Positions 1 through 8,452 of a stretch of 64,000 bases of DNA are shown here, one piece after another. The DNA is taken from NCBI GenBank assembly GCA_003281725.1, contig QCBC01000002.1, positions 1 through 64,000 of the forward strand. The letters are read 5' to 3'. A program made the position numbers and the translations under genes. The number at the start of each line of letters is the position of its first letter. The stretch's first letter is position 1. The notes under the pieces are model-generated. The model had not been told where the DNA came from. It saw only the letters and a program-made list of their open reading frames with translations, and made no database searches. Origin of the DNA: Pelagibacteraceae bacterium AG-345-O09 (GTDB lineage: Bacteria > Pseudomonadota > Alphaproteobacteria > Pelagibacterales > Pelagibacteraceae).

Positions 1-2159
1 TTAAAAGCTATTTTTTTATGTAAATTAAAAAATTCATCATCTGCATTTAAAACAACAAAACCACCAGATTTAGTATTATTAATAATTTCAGATTTGGCTA
101 AAGCAATTTGTTTTATATTTTTGAAATTTTTTGCGTGTGCGTAGTTTACATTGGTTATAACGCTAACATCTGGTTGTATGATTTTTGTAAGATAATCAAT
201 CTCACCTTTTTTATCCATTCCAACTTCTAAAACACCAAAATTATCTTTATTGGTTAAATTAAAAAGACTTAAAGGGACACCATACTTATTATTATATGAT
301 TTAGGAGAGATACTTACTTTTGAAATTTTTTTCAATGTGTTGCCCAATAATTCTTTCAATGTAGTTTTGCCACAACTTCCTGTTATAGCAATTACTTTAG
401 TATCTATATTTTTTCGAAAAATTTTAGAGATATCTGTCAAAAATTTTAAAGAATCTTTTACTTTAATTTGTTTAGATTTGTTCAAACTATTTTGAAATCG
501 ATTTACAATAGCTAAGGATGCCCTATTTTTAAATGATTGCTTTATAAATTTATTTCCATCATTTTTTTCACCTTTTATTGCAAAAAAAATATCATCTTTT
601 TTCACTTCGTTAGAATTAATTTTTGCTAGTTTAATGGATAATGATGAAGAAACACTTTTATTACCTGAAATCTCTTTAATTATATTTAACTTTAAATTAT
701 CAGATAAATTTAAGTTTTTAATTTTAATTGCTTTAAGAATAATTTTTTTATCTGAAAAATAAATTTTTCGCTTACCTATATCCTGAGTTTTTTCATGCCC
801 CTTTCCAGCAACTAATAAAATTTCTCCAGTATTCAAATTTTTTGTTGCTTCAAATATCGCTTTTGCTCTATTAGAAATCTCAATGATTTTTTTTTTCTTA
901 ATTCCTTTTTTTATATCACCTCTAATTTTATCTGGATTCTCAAATCTAGGATTATCATCAGTAAGATAAATTTTATCAGAAAAATCAGACGCAATTTTAC
1001 CCATTTTTGATCTTTTATTTTGATCTCTATTTCCACCACATCCAAATAATAAACAGAGCTTTTTATCTGGAAATTGTTCTCTAAGGTTTAAAAGGCAAGT
1101 TTTTAAGGCCTTTGGAGTATGTGCATAATCAAGAATTATTTTTGATTTATTTTTAATTTTACCAATCTTTTCAAATCTACCCTCTACTGGTTTAATTTTT
1201 TCAATAATATCCAAAATCTTTTTTAAATTAATAATATTTTTAGCAGCAAAAATTGCCATTAAAATATTCTTTAATTGAATTTTCCCTATCAAGTTAAGAT
1301 TTATCTCTTTTATGGAGTTGTTATATTTAATCTTAAGTAATTGAATTTCACCCTTAAAAGTATGAGACAAAATTCTGAAATCATTTTTTCTATCATTCAA
1401 TGTAATTATTTTTAATCTTTTTTTTTTTGCAATTTTATTAATTATTTTAAATTCAGGTATTTTATCATCTGCTATTATATTCCCTTTTTTTTTGATAAGA
1501 TTCCTAAATAGGTAAAGTTTTGCATTAAGATAATCATTAAAATTTTTGTGATAATCTAAATGGTCCTGAGATAAATTTGTAAATATTCCAGAATTAAACT
1601 TTAGACCGTCAAGCCTATTCTGTTTTAAGCCATGACTTGACGCTTCCATAATAACATTGTCTATTCTTTGATGTTTTAATTTTTTTAATATCTTACCTAA
1701 TTGAATCGGATCGATTGTAGTATTAGATAAATCTAAATTTAAACTATTGGACTTAACCCCCAAAGTTCCAATTGAGGCAACTCTTTTATTATTTAATTTT
1801 AAAATTTGATAATAAAAATCTGCAATAGATGATTTCCCATTTGTTCCTGTAACGGCAATTAAATTTTTTGGTATTCTATTGAAAATTTTAAATGAAACTT
1901 CAGACAATAATTTTCTAATATTTTTTGTATGAATAAACAAAATCCCATTTTGAAATTCTTTAACTTTTTTTTCGGTAATAATAATTTTTGAGCCTTTTTT
2001 AATCGCAATCGAGATAAAATTGTTTCCGTCAATTTTATTACCTTTGATAGCAAAAAAAATATTATTTTTTTTTAATTTAGAACTATTAAAGGATATTCCT
2101 GAAAAAAAGATATTTCCAAATTTTTTATCAATATTGGGAATGTAGTCTTTCAGAAACAT
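1..2159 (-). CDS. murEF: MurE-MurF fusion: UDP-MurNAc-tripeptide ligase joined to UDP-MurNAc-pentapeptide ligase (3' end outside window)
   Basis: One uninterrupted minus-strand frame starts with ATG at 2159 and runs off the left edge (about 719 codons visible). The N-terminal half is MurE: ATP-binding TGTNGKSS near residue 105 and a DNPR motif, which in known MurE enzymes marks meso-diaminopimelate as the added amino acid. After roughly residue 470 a second Mur ligase begins with a MurF-type N-domain and a P-loop TGSCGKTT, then a NADD segment at the edge. I translated the junction (about 840-540) by hand and found no stop or internal restart, so the two cytoplasmic peptidoglycan precursor ligases appear to be one polypeptide. 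The two enzymes normally act one after the other. The gene begins 2 bp after the ftsI stop, so it is part of the division operon. The MurF C-terminal domain is not visible. Confidence 0.88.
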   Translation of the reverse strand, partial: MFLKDYIPNIDKKFGNIFFSGISFNSSKLKKNNIFFAIKGNKIDGNNFISIAIKKGSKIIITEKKVKEFQNGILFIHTKNIRKLLSEVSFKIFNRIPKNLIAVTGTNGKSSIADFYYQILKLNNKRVASIGTLGVKSNSLNLDLSNTTIDPIQLGKILKKLKHQRIDNVIMEASSHGLKQNRLDGLKFNSGIFTNLSQDHLDYHKNFNDYLNAKLYLFRNLIKKKGNIIADDKIPEFKIINKIAKKKRLKIITLNDRKNDFRILSHTFKGEIQLLKIKYNNSIKEINLNLIGKIQLKNILMAIFAAKNIINLKKILDIIEKIKPVEGRFEKIGKIKNKSKIILDYAHTPKALKTCLLNLREQFPDKKLCLLFGCGGNRDQNKRSKMGKIASDFSDKIYLTDDNPRFENPDKIRGDIKKGIKKKKIIEISNRAKAIFEATKNLNTGEILLVAGKGHEKTQDIGKRKIYFSDKKIILKAIKIKNLNLSDNLKLNIIKEISGNKSVSSSLSIKLAKINSNEVKKDDIFFAIKGEKNDGNKFIKQSFKNRASLAIVNRFQNSLNKSKQIKVKDSLKFLTDISKIFRKNIDTKVIAITGSCGKTTLKELLGNTLKKISKVSISPKSYNNKYGVPLSLFNLTNKDNFGVLEVGMDKKGEIDYLTKIIQPDVSVITNVNYAHAKNFKNIKQIALAKSEIINNTKSGGFVVLNADDEFFNLHKKIAF

Positions 2160-2161
2160 TT

Positions 2162-3850
2162 TTAATTAATTTCACTATATTTTGTGGCCAAAATAGGCCC
2201 AATTTTTTCAACTATTTGACCTGTTGTTTCCACTGTAGTCCATCCGGCAGTATTATATGGAGTACCTTTATATTTTATATTAGACCCATCTCTATAATGA
2301 TAAACATAATCTTGATTAGTATTTGGTTCATCTAACATGACTGCTAAAACAAATTTTGGACTAGATGTGGGAAATACTGAAATAAAAGAATTTATCTTTT
2401 TTTTAGAATAGCCTCCCGTTGTACTTTTTTGTGCTGTTCCTGTTTTTCCACCAATTTCATATCCATTAACATTGGCTAAAGAAGCAGTCCCTTCTTTAGA
2501 GTTAACAATTTTTCTTAAAATAGGTAAAATTTTTTCTGATACTTCTTGGTCTAAAATTTTTTCTTTTTTTTCTTTTTGAGATTTTTTAATAATAGTAGGA
2601 TTTATTTGATGCCCTCCATTCACAATAATTGCATAGGCTTTTGCAAGCTGTAACAAAGTTGTAGTAATTCCATGCCCAAAAGAAACAGTAGCAAGAGGAC
2701 ATTTTCCCCAATTAAATTTAATAGGTTTTCCAACTTCCTCAATATCAAAGTTTATCTTTTCCAAAATTCCAATTTTGGATAAAAATAATCTGAACTTTTC
2801 CTCACCAATTTGCTGTCCAATTCTAACTGAACCTATATTTCCTGATCTAATAAGAATTTGTTCTGCAGTCAAATCTGATGGTATTTTATCGTCATACTCT
2901 CTAATAGGAAATCCTGCACAAGTTAATGATTTTGGTAAATCATTATATTCTGTTTGAGGTTCAATAATTTTTTCATCAAAAGCTGCGGCTAAAGTGAAGG
3001 TTTTGAAAACGGATCCAAATTCATAAACTCCTTTAGTTGCTCTATTAATTAAATTTATATCAGAAATAGTTTCTCTTTTGTTTGGATCAAAATCTGGTAA
3101 AGACACTAATGATAAAATATCACCGTTATTAACATCCATTAAAATTGCAGCACTACCTTTAGTTTTAAAAATCCGATTAAATTTTAAAAGCTCATTTCTA
3201 ATTAAAAATTGTATGTCTTTATCAACTGTTAGTTTTATTGGTTCTTGAAGATTTTTTAGTTCGTTATCTAACGACTTTTCAAGACCTGATATGCCGTTGT
3301 TATCATTATCAATTTGACCAATAATATGACTAAATAAATTTTTTTCAGGATATATTCTAGTCAACTTTTCTTCAGGCTGAATAGACTTATCACCTAATTT
3401 CATTATTTTTTCATAATTTTCATCAGAAATCATTTTTTCAAGATAGAAAAATTTTCTATTTATCAAGTAAGATTCAATTTTTTTGTAATCTTTATTGGGA
3501 AAAATATACTTTAAATTAATTATTAGTTTTTTTTTATCAATAACTTTTTGTGTACTTATGCCTATATCAACAGAACTTATGGTCTTACTTAAAAATTTTC
3601 CATTTCTATCAAGAATATCTGCCCTATAAAGATTATTCATCGGATTATTCATATTTTCATTTATTTCATTTTTTGATTTTCTGGATCCTAAATGAATTAG
3701 ATGAATTGAGTAAATAAAGAAAATAATAAAAAATATAAAAAAAATAAATGATACCCTATTAAAAGATAAATCTAAATTTGACTTACTTTTTTTGTACAAA
3801 AAAGCATCTTGATGATCCTCTAAAATAATTTTGGAATTTCTATTTTTCAT
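2162..3850 (-). CDS. ftsI: FtsI/PBP3, septal peptidoglycan D,D-transpeptidase
   Basis: 562 residues, the normal size for the family. A single N-terminal membrane anchor (about residues 29-52) follows a short cytoplasmic tail. A PBP dimerisation region comes next, then a transpeptidase domain. The three penicillin-binding motifs are visible: SVFK near residue 280 (acylated Ser), SGN near 334 and KTGT near 469. It cross-links septal peptidoglycan in the periplasm as part of the divisome with FtsW, FtsL and FtsZ. Its start overlaps the end of ftsL by 11 bp, and the murE-murF fusion follows 2 bp after its stop, so these genes are probably co-translated. Nothing in the sequence suggests loss of activity. 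Confidence 0.95.
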   Translation of the reverse strand: MKNRNSKIILEDHQDAFLYKKSKSNLDLSFNRVSFIFFIFFIIFFIYSIHLIHLGSRKSKNEINENMNNPMNNLYRADILDRNGKFLSKTISSVDIGISTQKVIDKKKLIINLKYIFPNKDYKKIESYLINRKFFYLEKMISDENYEKIMKLGDKSIQPEEKLTRIYPEKNLFSHIIGQIDNDNNGISGLEKSLDNELKNLQEPIKLTVDKDIQFLIRNELLKFNRIFKTKGSAAILMDVNNGDILSLVSLPDFDPNKRETISDINLINRATKGVYEFGSVFKTFTLAAAFDEKIIEPQTEYNDLPKSLTCAGFPIREYDDKIPSDLTAEQILIRSGNIGSVRIGQQIGEEKFRLFLSKIGILEKINFDIEEVGKPIKFNWGKCPLATVSFGHGITTTLLQLAKAYAIIVNGGHQINPTIIKKSQKEKKEKILDQEVSEKILPILRKIVNSKEGTASLANVNGYEIGGKTGTAQKSTTGGYSKKKINSFISVFPTSSPKFVLAVMLDEPNTNQDYVYHYRDGSNIKYKGTPYNTAGWTTVETTGQIVEKIGPILATKYSEIN

Positions 3851-4148
3851 TACCTAATATTAGATTATTTATTTGTAATTTTTTTGTGTTTTGGTCTATT
3901 ATTTTAATTTCATTTATATCTTTTTTAACTAATTCATCATCAAAGTATAAATTTTGAAATTCAAGTAATTTTTCTGTTGAACTTAAAAATTCATATTCTA
4001 ATTTGATATTTTCAAAATCATTTTTTAATACCCTAATATTCTCCTTTATTGTAAAAATCTCATCATCAGTTCTTTTTGTTGAGTTTTTTATTAGTGCTGT
4101 AGATAAGATTAAAAATACTATTAAAAAAATGACTAAAAATTTCCTCAT
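3840..4148 (-). CDS. ftsL: FtsL-like small divisome membrane protein
   Basis: A 102-residue bitopic protein with a very short cytoplasmic N-terminus, one hydrophobic segment (about residues 4-22) and a charged, heptad-like region that can form a coiled coil. FtsL proteins diverge too fast for motif calls. The assignment rests on this topology and on its position between rsmH and ftsI, the standard place for ftsL. In the known system FtsL pairs with FtsB and FtsQ and activates FtsWI. It overlaps rsmH by 4 bp and ftsI by 11 bp. Confidence 0.8.
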   Translation of the reverse strand: MRKFLVIFLIVFLILSTALIKNSTKRTDDEIFTIKENIRVLKNDFENIKLEYEFLSSTEKLLEFQNLYFDDELVKKDINEIKIIDQNTKKLQINNLILGNEK

Positions 4149-5155
4149 AGCTTGTTTCCAAAATTTTCAATCTCTATTAAATGCTCAAATTTCTCTAAAA
4201 TATCTGTTTTGAAATTATAAAAATCATCTTTTTTAATAATATATCTAAGTTTTGCTGATCTTGATGGCAAATTTTCTTTTAGTTCTGTTTTAGAGGGAGT
4301 CCTAGGTTTCTTTTCCAACATTCGAAATAAGGTTTCAGGCTCTTTAATTTTGGGCACATATCTTGATATACTTTTTTTCTCTGACAAACTTTTAAAGAAA
4401 TGTTTAACTATTTTATCCTCTAGTGAATGAAAAGTAACAACTGCTAAAATACCATCTTTTTTTAAAACTTTTGCTGCAGCTATTAATCCGTAAATAAGCT
4501 CTGTAATCTCTTTATTGACAAAGATTCTCAATGCTTGAAAAACCTTTGTAGCACTATGGATCTTAAAATTTTTTTTTTTTTTGGTTTTTTCAATTAACTC
4601 TACTAATTTTTTTGTATCAATTTTATTTATACTTCTTTGTTTAACAACATTACTAGCAATTTTTTTTGCGAACTTTTCTTCCCCGAAAAATTTAAATATT
4701 TTTTCAAGATCTTTTTCATCTAATCTATTTATTGCCTCTTTTGCTGAAAAATCATTTAATCCCATTTGCATATTCAAATCGCCCGAAGAATTAAATGATA
4801 AGCCTTTTTTTGGATCCTTAATTTGTGTGGTTGAGTAACCTAAATCAAAAATTATTCCCCTTACATTAGTATTCTTAATTTTCAAATCACCTAATTGACT
4901 AAATTTCTTATTTTTAAAAATAAATCTATCTTTAAACTCCTTTGAAATTCTATCTGCTTTTTTTTTACTTTCTAAATCTCTGTCTAAAGCGATGACTTGA
5001 GTATTTTGATAACTTAAAATTTTTTTTGTGTAGCCACCTTGACCAAATGTACAGTCAATAAATGTGCCACCATACTGAGGGGTAATAATGCTAATTAATT
5101 CATTTAGCAAAACCGGATAGTGTTTTACAAAATCCGATTGCATGGTGGCTTGCAT
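4145..5155 (-). CDS. rsmH: 16S rRNA (cytosine(1402)-N4)-methyltransferase RsmH
   Basis: 336 residues. The N-terminal [10 protein letters not shown] segment and the SAM-binding motif [12 protein letters not shown] (about residues 33-44) are typical of RsmH (MraW), as are [10 protein letters not shown] and the C-terminal RSAKLR segment. The enzyme methylates N4 of C1402 in the decoding centre of 16S rRNA, and the gene is characteristically part of the division and wall cluster. Two ATGs are possible: the annotated one at 5155 and another four codons later at 5143. Neither has a clear Shine-Dalgarno sequence. It lies 18 bp after ftsZ and overlaps ftsL by 4 bp. Confidence 0.94.
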   Translation of the reverse strand: MQATMQSDFVKHYPVLLNELISIITPQYGGTFIDCTFGQGGYTKKILSYQNTQVIALDRDLESKKKADRISKEFKDRFIFKNKKFSQLGDLKIKNTNVRGIIFDLGYSTTQIKDPKKGLSFNSSGDLNMQMGLNDFSAKEAINRLDEKDLEKIFKFFGEEKFAKKIASNVVKQRSINKIDTKKLVELIEKTKKKKNFKIHSATKVFQALRIFVNKEITELIYGLIAAAKVLKKDGILAVVTFHSLEDKIVKHFFKSLSEKKSISRYVPKIKEPETLFRMLEKKPRTPSKTELKENLPSRSAKLRYIIKKDDFYNFKTDILEKFEHLIEIENFGNKL

Positions 5156-5173
5156 TTATTTTTTTGAAGACCA

Positions 5174-6631
5174 TTAATTTTTTTGTCTTCTTAAAAATGC
5201 TGGAATTTCAAGATCATCATCTTCTTGATCCTCTTCAGACGACCCCAATAAATTATCTGAATTTTTTGTTTCAATATCTGAATTAAATAAATCTGGTTCA
5301 TCTATATCAACACCAAATTCCTTTAAATCTCCTGAAACTTCTTCTTTGTCTGATAAACTTATTGCTTCTTCTGAAAAAGAAACTTCATTCTCTTCAGATG
5401 TGTTCTCAACTATATTCTCAACTTCTTGATTTTTGAGTAATTCTTCATGATACTGATTATTAACTTCATCTATAGTTTCATTTTGACTTTCTGTGACAAC
5501 CTCATTTTCAAGTTTCAATGCATTAGCTCCATGTGTAGCTATATTAGAAGTCGTATTAGAAAAAGAAAATGATGCAGTAACATTATTTGATCCAAAATCA
5601 GAATAACCTGTATTTCGATTTTGTATTCTATGTACCATATTAACAACTGACTTAGATTCAGGTTGTTGATTGTCTAATGATGTAGCAACTATTGAAACTC
5701 TTATTTTACCTGCAAGAGCTTCATCAGTTATTGCGCCAATAATAACTTCGGCATCAGCTTCGACTTCTGATCTAATTTTATTAACCACTTCATCAACTTC
5801 AAAAAGTTTAAGATCTTTTCCACCAGTAATATTAACTAATAAGCCTTTTGCTCCTTTAAGTGTATAATCGTCTATTAAAGGATTGCTAATTGCCATTTCT
5901 GTAGCTTGCATAGCTCTACCTTCTCCATCAGCTTCTCCTGTTCCCATCATGGCTTTACCCATTGATGCCATAACGGTTTCTACATCAGCAAAATCTAAAT
6001 TAATAATTCCAGGTCTAACCATTAAATCAGTTACACTTTGTACACCATGCATCAAAACATTATTTGAAAGATTAAAAGACTCCTCAAATGTGGTTTGTTC
6101 GTTTGCTATTTTAAACAAATTTTGATTTGGTATCACAATTATTGTATCTACATGCTTTCTTAATTCCTCAAGACCAATTTGAGCTCTCCTCATTCTTGAA
6201 GGCCCTTCGTATAAGAATGGAAGTGTAACTACACCTACAGTAAGTATATTTAATTCTTTTGCTGCTCTGGCGATAACATGTGCTGCGCCAGTTCCAGTTC
6301 CACCACCCATTCCTGCAGCAATGAAAACCATATTTGCGCCTTGCAAAATATTTACAATTTCATTTAAAGACTCATCGGCTGCAGCCTGACCAATATCGAG
6401 CTTAGCACCTGCACCTAATCCCTTCGTCAAATTTAAACCGATTTGAATTTTTGATTTTGCTTTACTATGTTTCAAATCTTGAGCATCAGTATTTACAGCT
6501 ATGAATTCAACTCCCTGCATTCCGTTATCAATCATCTCATTGATTGCATTTCCTCCTGCACCTCCAATTCCCATTACTAGAAGTCTTGGTTGCAACTCTT
6601 TTATCTCTGGTGCTCTTAAGTTAATTGTCAT
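5174..6631 (-). CDS. ftsZ: Cell division GTPase FtsZ
   Basis: 485 residues. The tubulin/FtsZ GTP-binding signature GGGTGTG is at residues 109-115, and the N-terminal GIGGAGGNA loop is at 21-29. After the GTPase and C-terminal polymerisation domains (to about residue 320) there is a long acidic linker rich in E, N and S. It ends in a conserved tail peptide, DDDLEIPAFLRRQ (471-483), which in the family binds FtsA and other partners. FtsZ forms the cytokinetic ring at mid-cell. The position is unusual: it follows mraZ by 14 bp and precedes rsmH by 18 bp, whereas ftsZ normally closes the cluster after ftsQ and ftsA. Confidence 0.97.
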   Translation of the reverse strand: MTINLRAPEIKELQPRLLVMGIGGAGGNAINEMIDNGMQGVEFIAVNTDAQDLKHSKAKSKIQIGLNLTKGLGAGAKLDIGQAAADESLNEIVNILQGANMVFIAAGMGGGTGTGAAHVIARAAKELNILTVGVVTLPFLYEGPSRMRRAQIGLEELRKHVDTIIVIPNQNLFKIANEQTTFEESFNLSNNVLMHGVQSVTDLMVRPGIINLDFADVETVMASMGKAMMGTGEADGEGRAMQATEMAISNPLIDDYTLKGAKGLLVNITGGKDLKLFEVDEVVNKIRSEVEADAEVIIGAITDEALAGKIRVSIVATSLDNQQPESKSVVNMVHRIQNRNTGYSDFGSNNVTASFSFSNTTSNIATHGANALKLENEVVTESQNETIDEVNNQYHEELLKNQEVENIVENTSEENEVSFSEEAISLSDKEEVSGDLKEFGVDIDEPDLFNSDIETKNSDNLLGSSEEDQEDDDLEIPAFLRRQKN

Positions 6632-6645
6632 TTTATTATCCCCCG

Positions 6646-7101
6646 TTATTTGTTAAGTTGAAGCTCCCACTTAAGGCTAGCACGATTTAAATTTGCTTTT
6701 TTCTTTGCATTAACCTTAAATTTTTCAAAAGCTGTTGGTTCCCAAATTTGAAAGGTTTTTCCTTGACCAACAAACAACATGCTATTTTTTATTTTTGCAT
6801 GTTTTAATAATTTTGTAGTGAGTGATATTCTTCCTTCGCTATCAAACTGTAAATTAATACTTTCAGATAATATTGAAGTTGCAAAATAATCTCTTTTTTC
6901 CTCAAAGGGATTTAGTGAGTCAATTGTATTTGAAATTTTTTCTATTCTATCTTGTGGCCAAGCTTCTATTGATTGGTGATTGAAAGATGGGTAGCAAATT
7001 ACTCCATTATACCCTAAGTTGGATAAATAAGACCTATAACTTGCAGGCACTGATACCCTTCCTTTCTTGTCTAATTTGTTTTCGTAACTTGCTAAAAACA
7101 T
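6646..7101 (-). CDS. mraZ: MraZ, transcriptional regulator of the division/cell-wall operon
   Basis: 151 residues with two SpoVT/AbrB-like halves. The first opens with the family hallmark KLDKKGRVSVPASYR (about residues 9-23). The second contains FDSEGRISL (about 86-94). MraZ forms ring-shaped oligomers and, in the species studied, binds repeated TGGG-type boxes upstream of its own gene. Here it is the first gene of the operon, and three TGGG boxes with 10-bp spacing lie just upstream, overlapping the predicted -10. Autoregulation is therefore likely but is inferred. Confidence 0.95.
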   Translation of the reverse strand: MFLASYENKLDKKGRVSVPASYRSYLSNLGYNGVICYPSFNHQSIEAWPQDRIEKISNTIDSLNPFEEKRDYFATSILSESINLQFDSEGRISLTTKLLKHAKIKNSMLFVGQGKTFQIWEPTAFEKFKVNAKKKANLNRASLKWELQLNK

Positions 7102-7128
7102 AAACCATAATTTCTATATACCCTTTAT

Positions 7129-7153
7129 TGGGAATACATGGGATAGTATGGGT
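7129..7153. promoter_or_regulatory. Predicted MraZ operator: three TGGG boxes at 10-bp spacing
   Basis: TGGGA at 7129-7133, TGGGA at 7139-7143 and TGGGT at 7149-7153 read on the plus strand, each exactly one helical turn from the next. Known enterobacterial MraZ binds three TGGGN repeats separated by 5 bp, the same geometry. The boxes overlap the -10 hexamer of the mraZ promoter, which fits a repressor. Orientation relative to the gene may differ from the studied systems. Confidence 0.72.
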
Positions 7154-7171
7154 TTTTTATAACAGAGTCAA
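7143..7171 (-). promoter_or_regulatory. Sigma70-type promoter of the mraZ-ftsZ-rsmH-ftsL-ftsI-murEF operon
   Basis: On the minus strand the -35 is TTGACT (7171-7166) and the -10 is TACTAT (7148-7143), with a 17-bp spacer. The predicted transcription start is near 7136, giving a leader of about 35 nt before mraZ. No other strong promoter was seen between the tightly linked genes downstream. Confidence 0.65.
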
Positions 7172-7257
7172 TACCCTGAGTTCTGTATTATTTTAGGTAA
7201 TTTAAGCAATAAAGAAGTGAGTCAAAACGTGAACATTTGTTTTAATTTTAAGGGTTG

Positions 7258-7612
7258 GCCAGATAAACTATAAGCCGGGTTCTGTCATTTAAACTTATCA
7301 TTTGTCTAGGCCTAAGATCACTCTTAAGCTCAAGCAACTAACCCTGATGACTAGCCAAGGACGGCTTTTAGTATTTCAACACTGTCATCTCTACTTAGTC
7401 TTGCTCCCAGTGGGGTTTTCCAGCGTTCATTGTTACCAATAGAACCGGTGTGCTCTTACCACACCTTTTCACCCTTGCCATGTTATGGCGGTTTATTTTC
7501 TGTGGCACTGTCCCTAGGGTTTCCCCTGCCAGGTATTACCTGGCACTGTGTCCTTGTAGAGCCCGGACTTTCCTCTTCAAATTAATCTAAAGCGATAAGT
7601 CATTTATCTGGC
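7258..7612 (-). ncRNA. rnpB: RNase P RNA (bacterial type A)
   Basis: The minus strand carries the highly conserved GAGGAAAGTCCGGGCTC segment near the 5' end and ACAGAACCCGGCTTATAG near the 3' end, which form helix P4 of RNase P RNA. The ends were set by the closing P1 helix: GCCAGATAAA (7612-7603) pairs perfectly with TTTATCTGGC (7267-7258). The length of about 355 nt is normal for bacterial type A. This is the catalytic RNA that trims the 5' leader of tRNA precursors. It sits between mraZ and the amidase gene, and the true ends could extend a few bases past P1. Confidence 0.95.
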
Positions 7613-7656
7613 AGAACTAACTTATTATGAAATTTTAAAAATTCAAGTTTAATAAT

Positions 7657-8400
7657 TTAAGAAAGTGTAAGATTTTTACTTATTAAAAAGCATTCTTTAT
7701 CAGTTAAACCATTTACTAAGTCTTGTCTAAATCTTCTTTGAAATGCCTTAATTATTAAATGATCTTTTTTAGATCTTTTTTGAGTAGTTTTTACATATCC
7801 TATTTTATGAAGATTTTTAGTAAAACTTTTTTCTTCTTTCTTTGAGGAAAGTCTGATTTTTCTAAATTTTTTTATTTTTTTTAAATCTAAATTATGCCAC
7901 CAAGCTAATTTATTTAGGGCTAATTCACGCCAGGGAAATTTTTCACCTGGATCTTTTTTACGATCTGGTGATATATCTGAATGACCAAGAATACACTTAT
8001 GATTTATTTTGTATTTTTTAATTAAATATTTTAAGAGTTTTTTTAATGAAGAGATTTGTTTTGAAGTAAAACTTTTATATCCATATTCATGACCAGGATT
8101 CGTGATCTCGATTCCAATTGAATTTTTATTCAATGATTCAAAATTTTTCCACCTTGACTTCCCAGCGTGCCAAGCTTCATATAAATCAGGAACTAAATTG
8201 AGTAAATTTCCATTTTTCTTGACATAATAATGTGAACTTACTTTTGACTTGGGATCCTGCAATCTTTTTATTGCTGTTGATTCTGTTTTCATCCCTGTAT
8301 AGTGAATTATTATAAACTTAATTCTATTTTTTGATCTTTTTGGAATGCTAAAGTTATATGAATAGTTAGTTGTCAATTTTATGCCTATTTTTCGATACAT
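7657..8400 (-). CDS. N-acetylmuramoyl-L-alanine amidase (amidase_2 type, AmpD/AmiD-like)
   Basis: 247 residues. An amidase_2 domain occupies about residues 25-160. Probable zinc ligands, by comparison with AmpD, are His33 (IIHYTG), His140 (GHSDISPD) and Asp150 (KKDPG), with Glu98 as a candidate catalytic residue. The last ~60 residues resemble a PG_binding_1 helical domain, giving the two-domain layout of AmiD rather than the single domain of AmpD. It cleaves the MurNAc-L-Ala amide bond in peptidoglycan fragments. There is no evident signal peptide or lipobox at the N-terminus, so its compartment is unclear: cytoplasmic muropeptide recycling is possible. It is transcribed away from mlaA. Confidence 0.87.
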   Translation of the reverse strand: MYRKIGIKLTTNYSYNFSIPKRSKNRIKFIIIHYTGMKTESTAIKRLQDPKSKVSSHYYVKKNGNLLNLVPDLYEAWHAGKSRWKNFESLNKNSIGIEITNPGHEYGYKSFTSKQISSLKKLLKYLIKKYKINHKCILGHSDISPDRKKDPGEKFPWRELALNKLAWWHNLDLKKIKKFRKIRLSSKKEEKSFTKNLHKIGYVKTTQKRSKKDHLIIKAFQRRFRQDLVNGLTDKECFLISKNLTLS

Positions 8401-8417
8401 TTTAGATAAATAGTTAA

Positions 8418-8445
8418 TTTACATTAATGTTTAATATAATATAAC
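8418..8445 (+). promoter_or_regulatory. Possible promoter of mlaA-mlaC
   Basis: TTTACA (8418-8423) and TATAAC (8440-8445) are separated by 16 bp in the 52-bp gap between the divergent amidase and mlaA. An overlapping TATAAT (8435-8440) lacks a well-placed -35. The predicted start lies almost at the mlaA ATG, so the transcript would have little or no leader. AT-rich background makes this a weak call. Confidence 0.35.
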
Positions 8446-8452
8446 GAGATCA

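Noticed and set aside
250..495. 81-codon plus-strand frame near the left edge
   Set aside because: It is antisense to the MurF half of the fusion, which shows clear family motifs.
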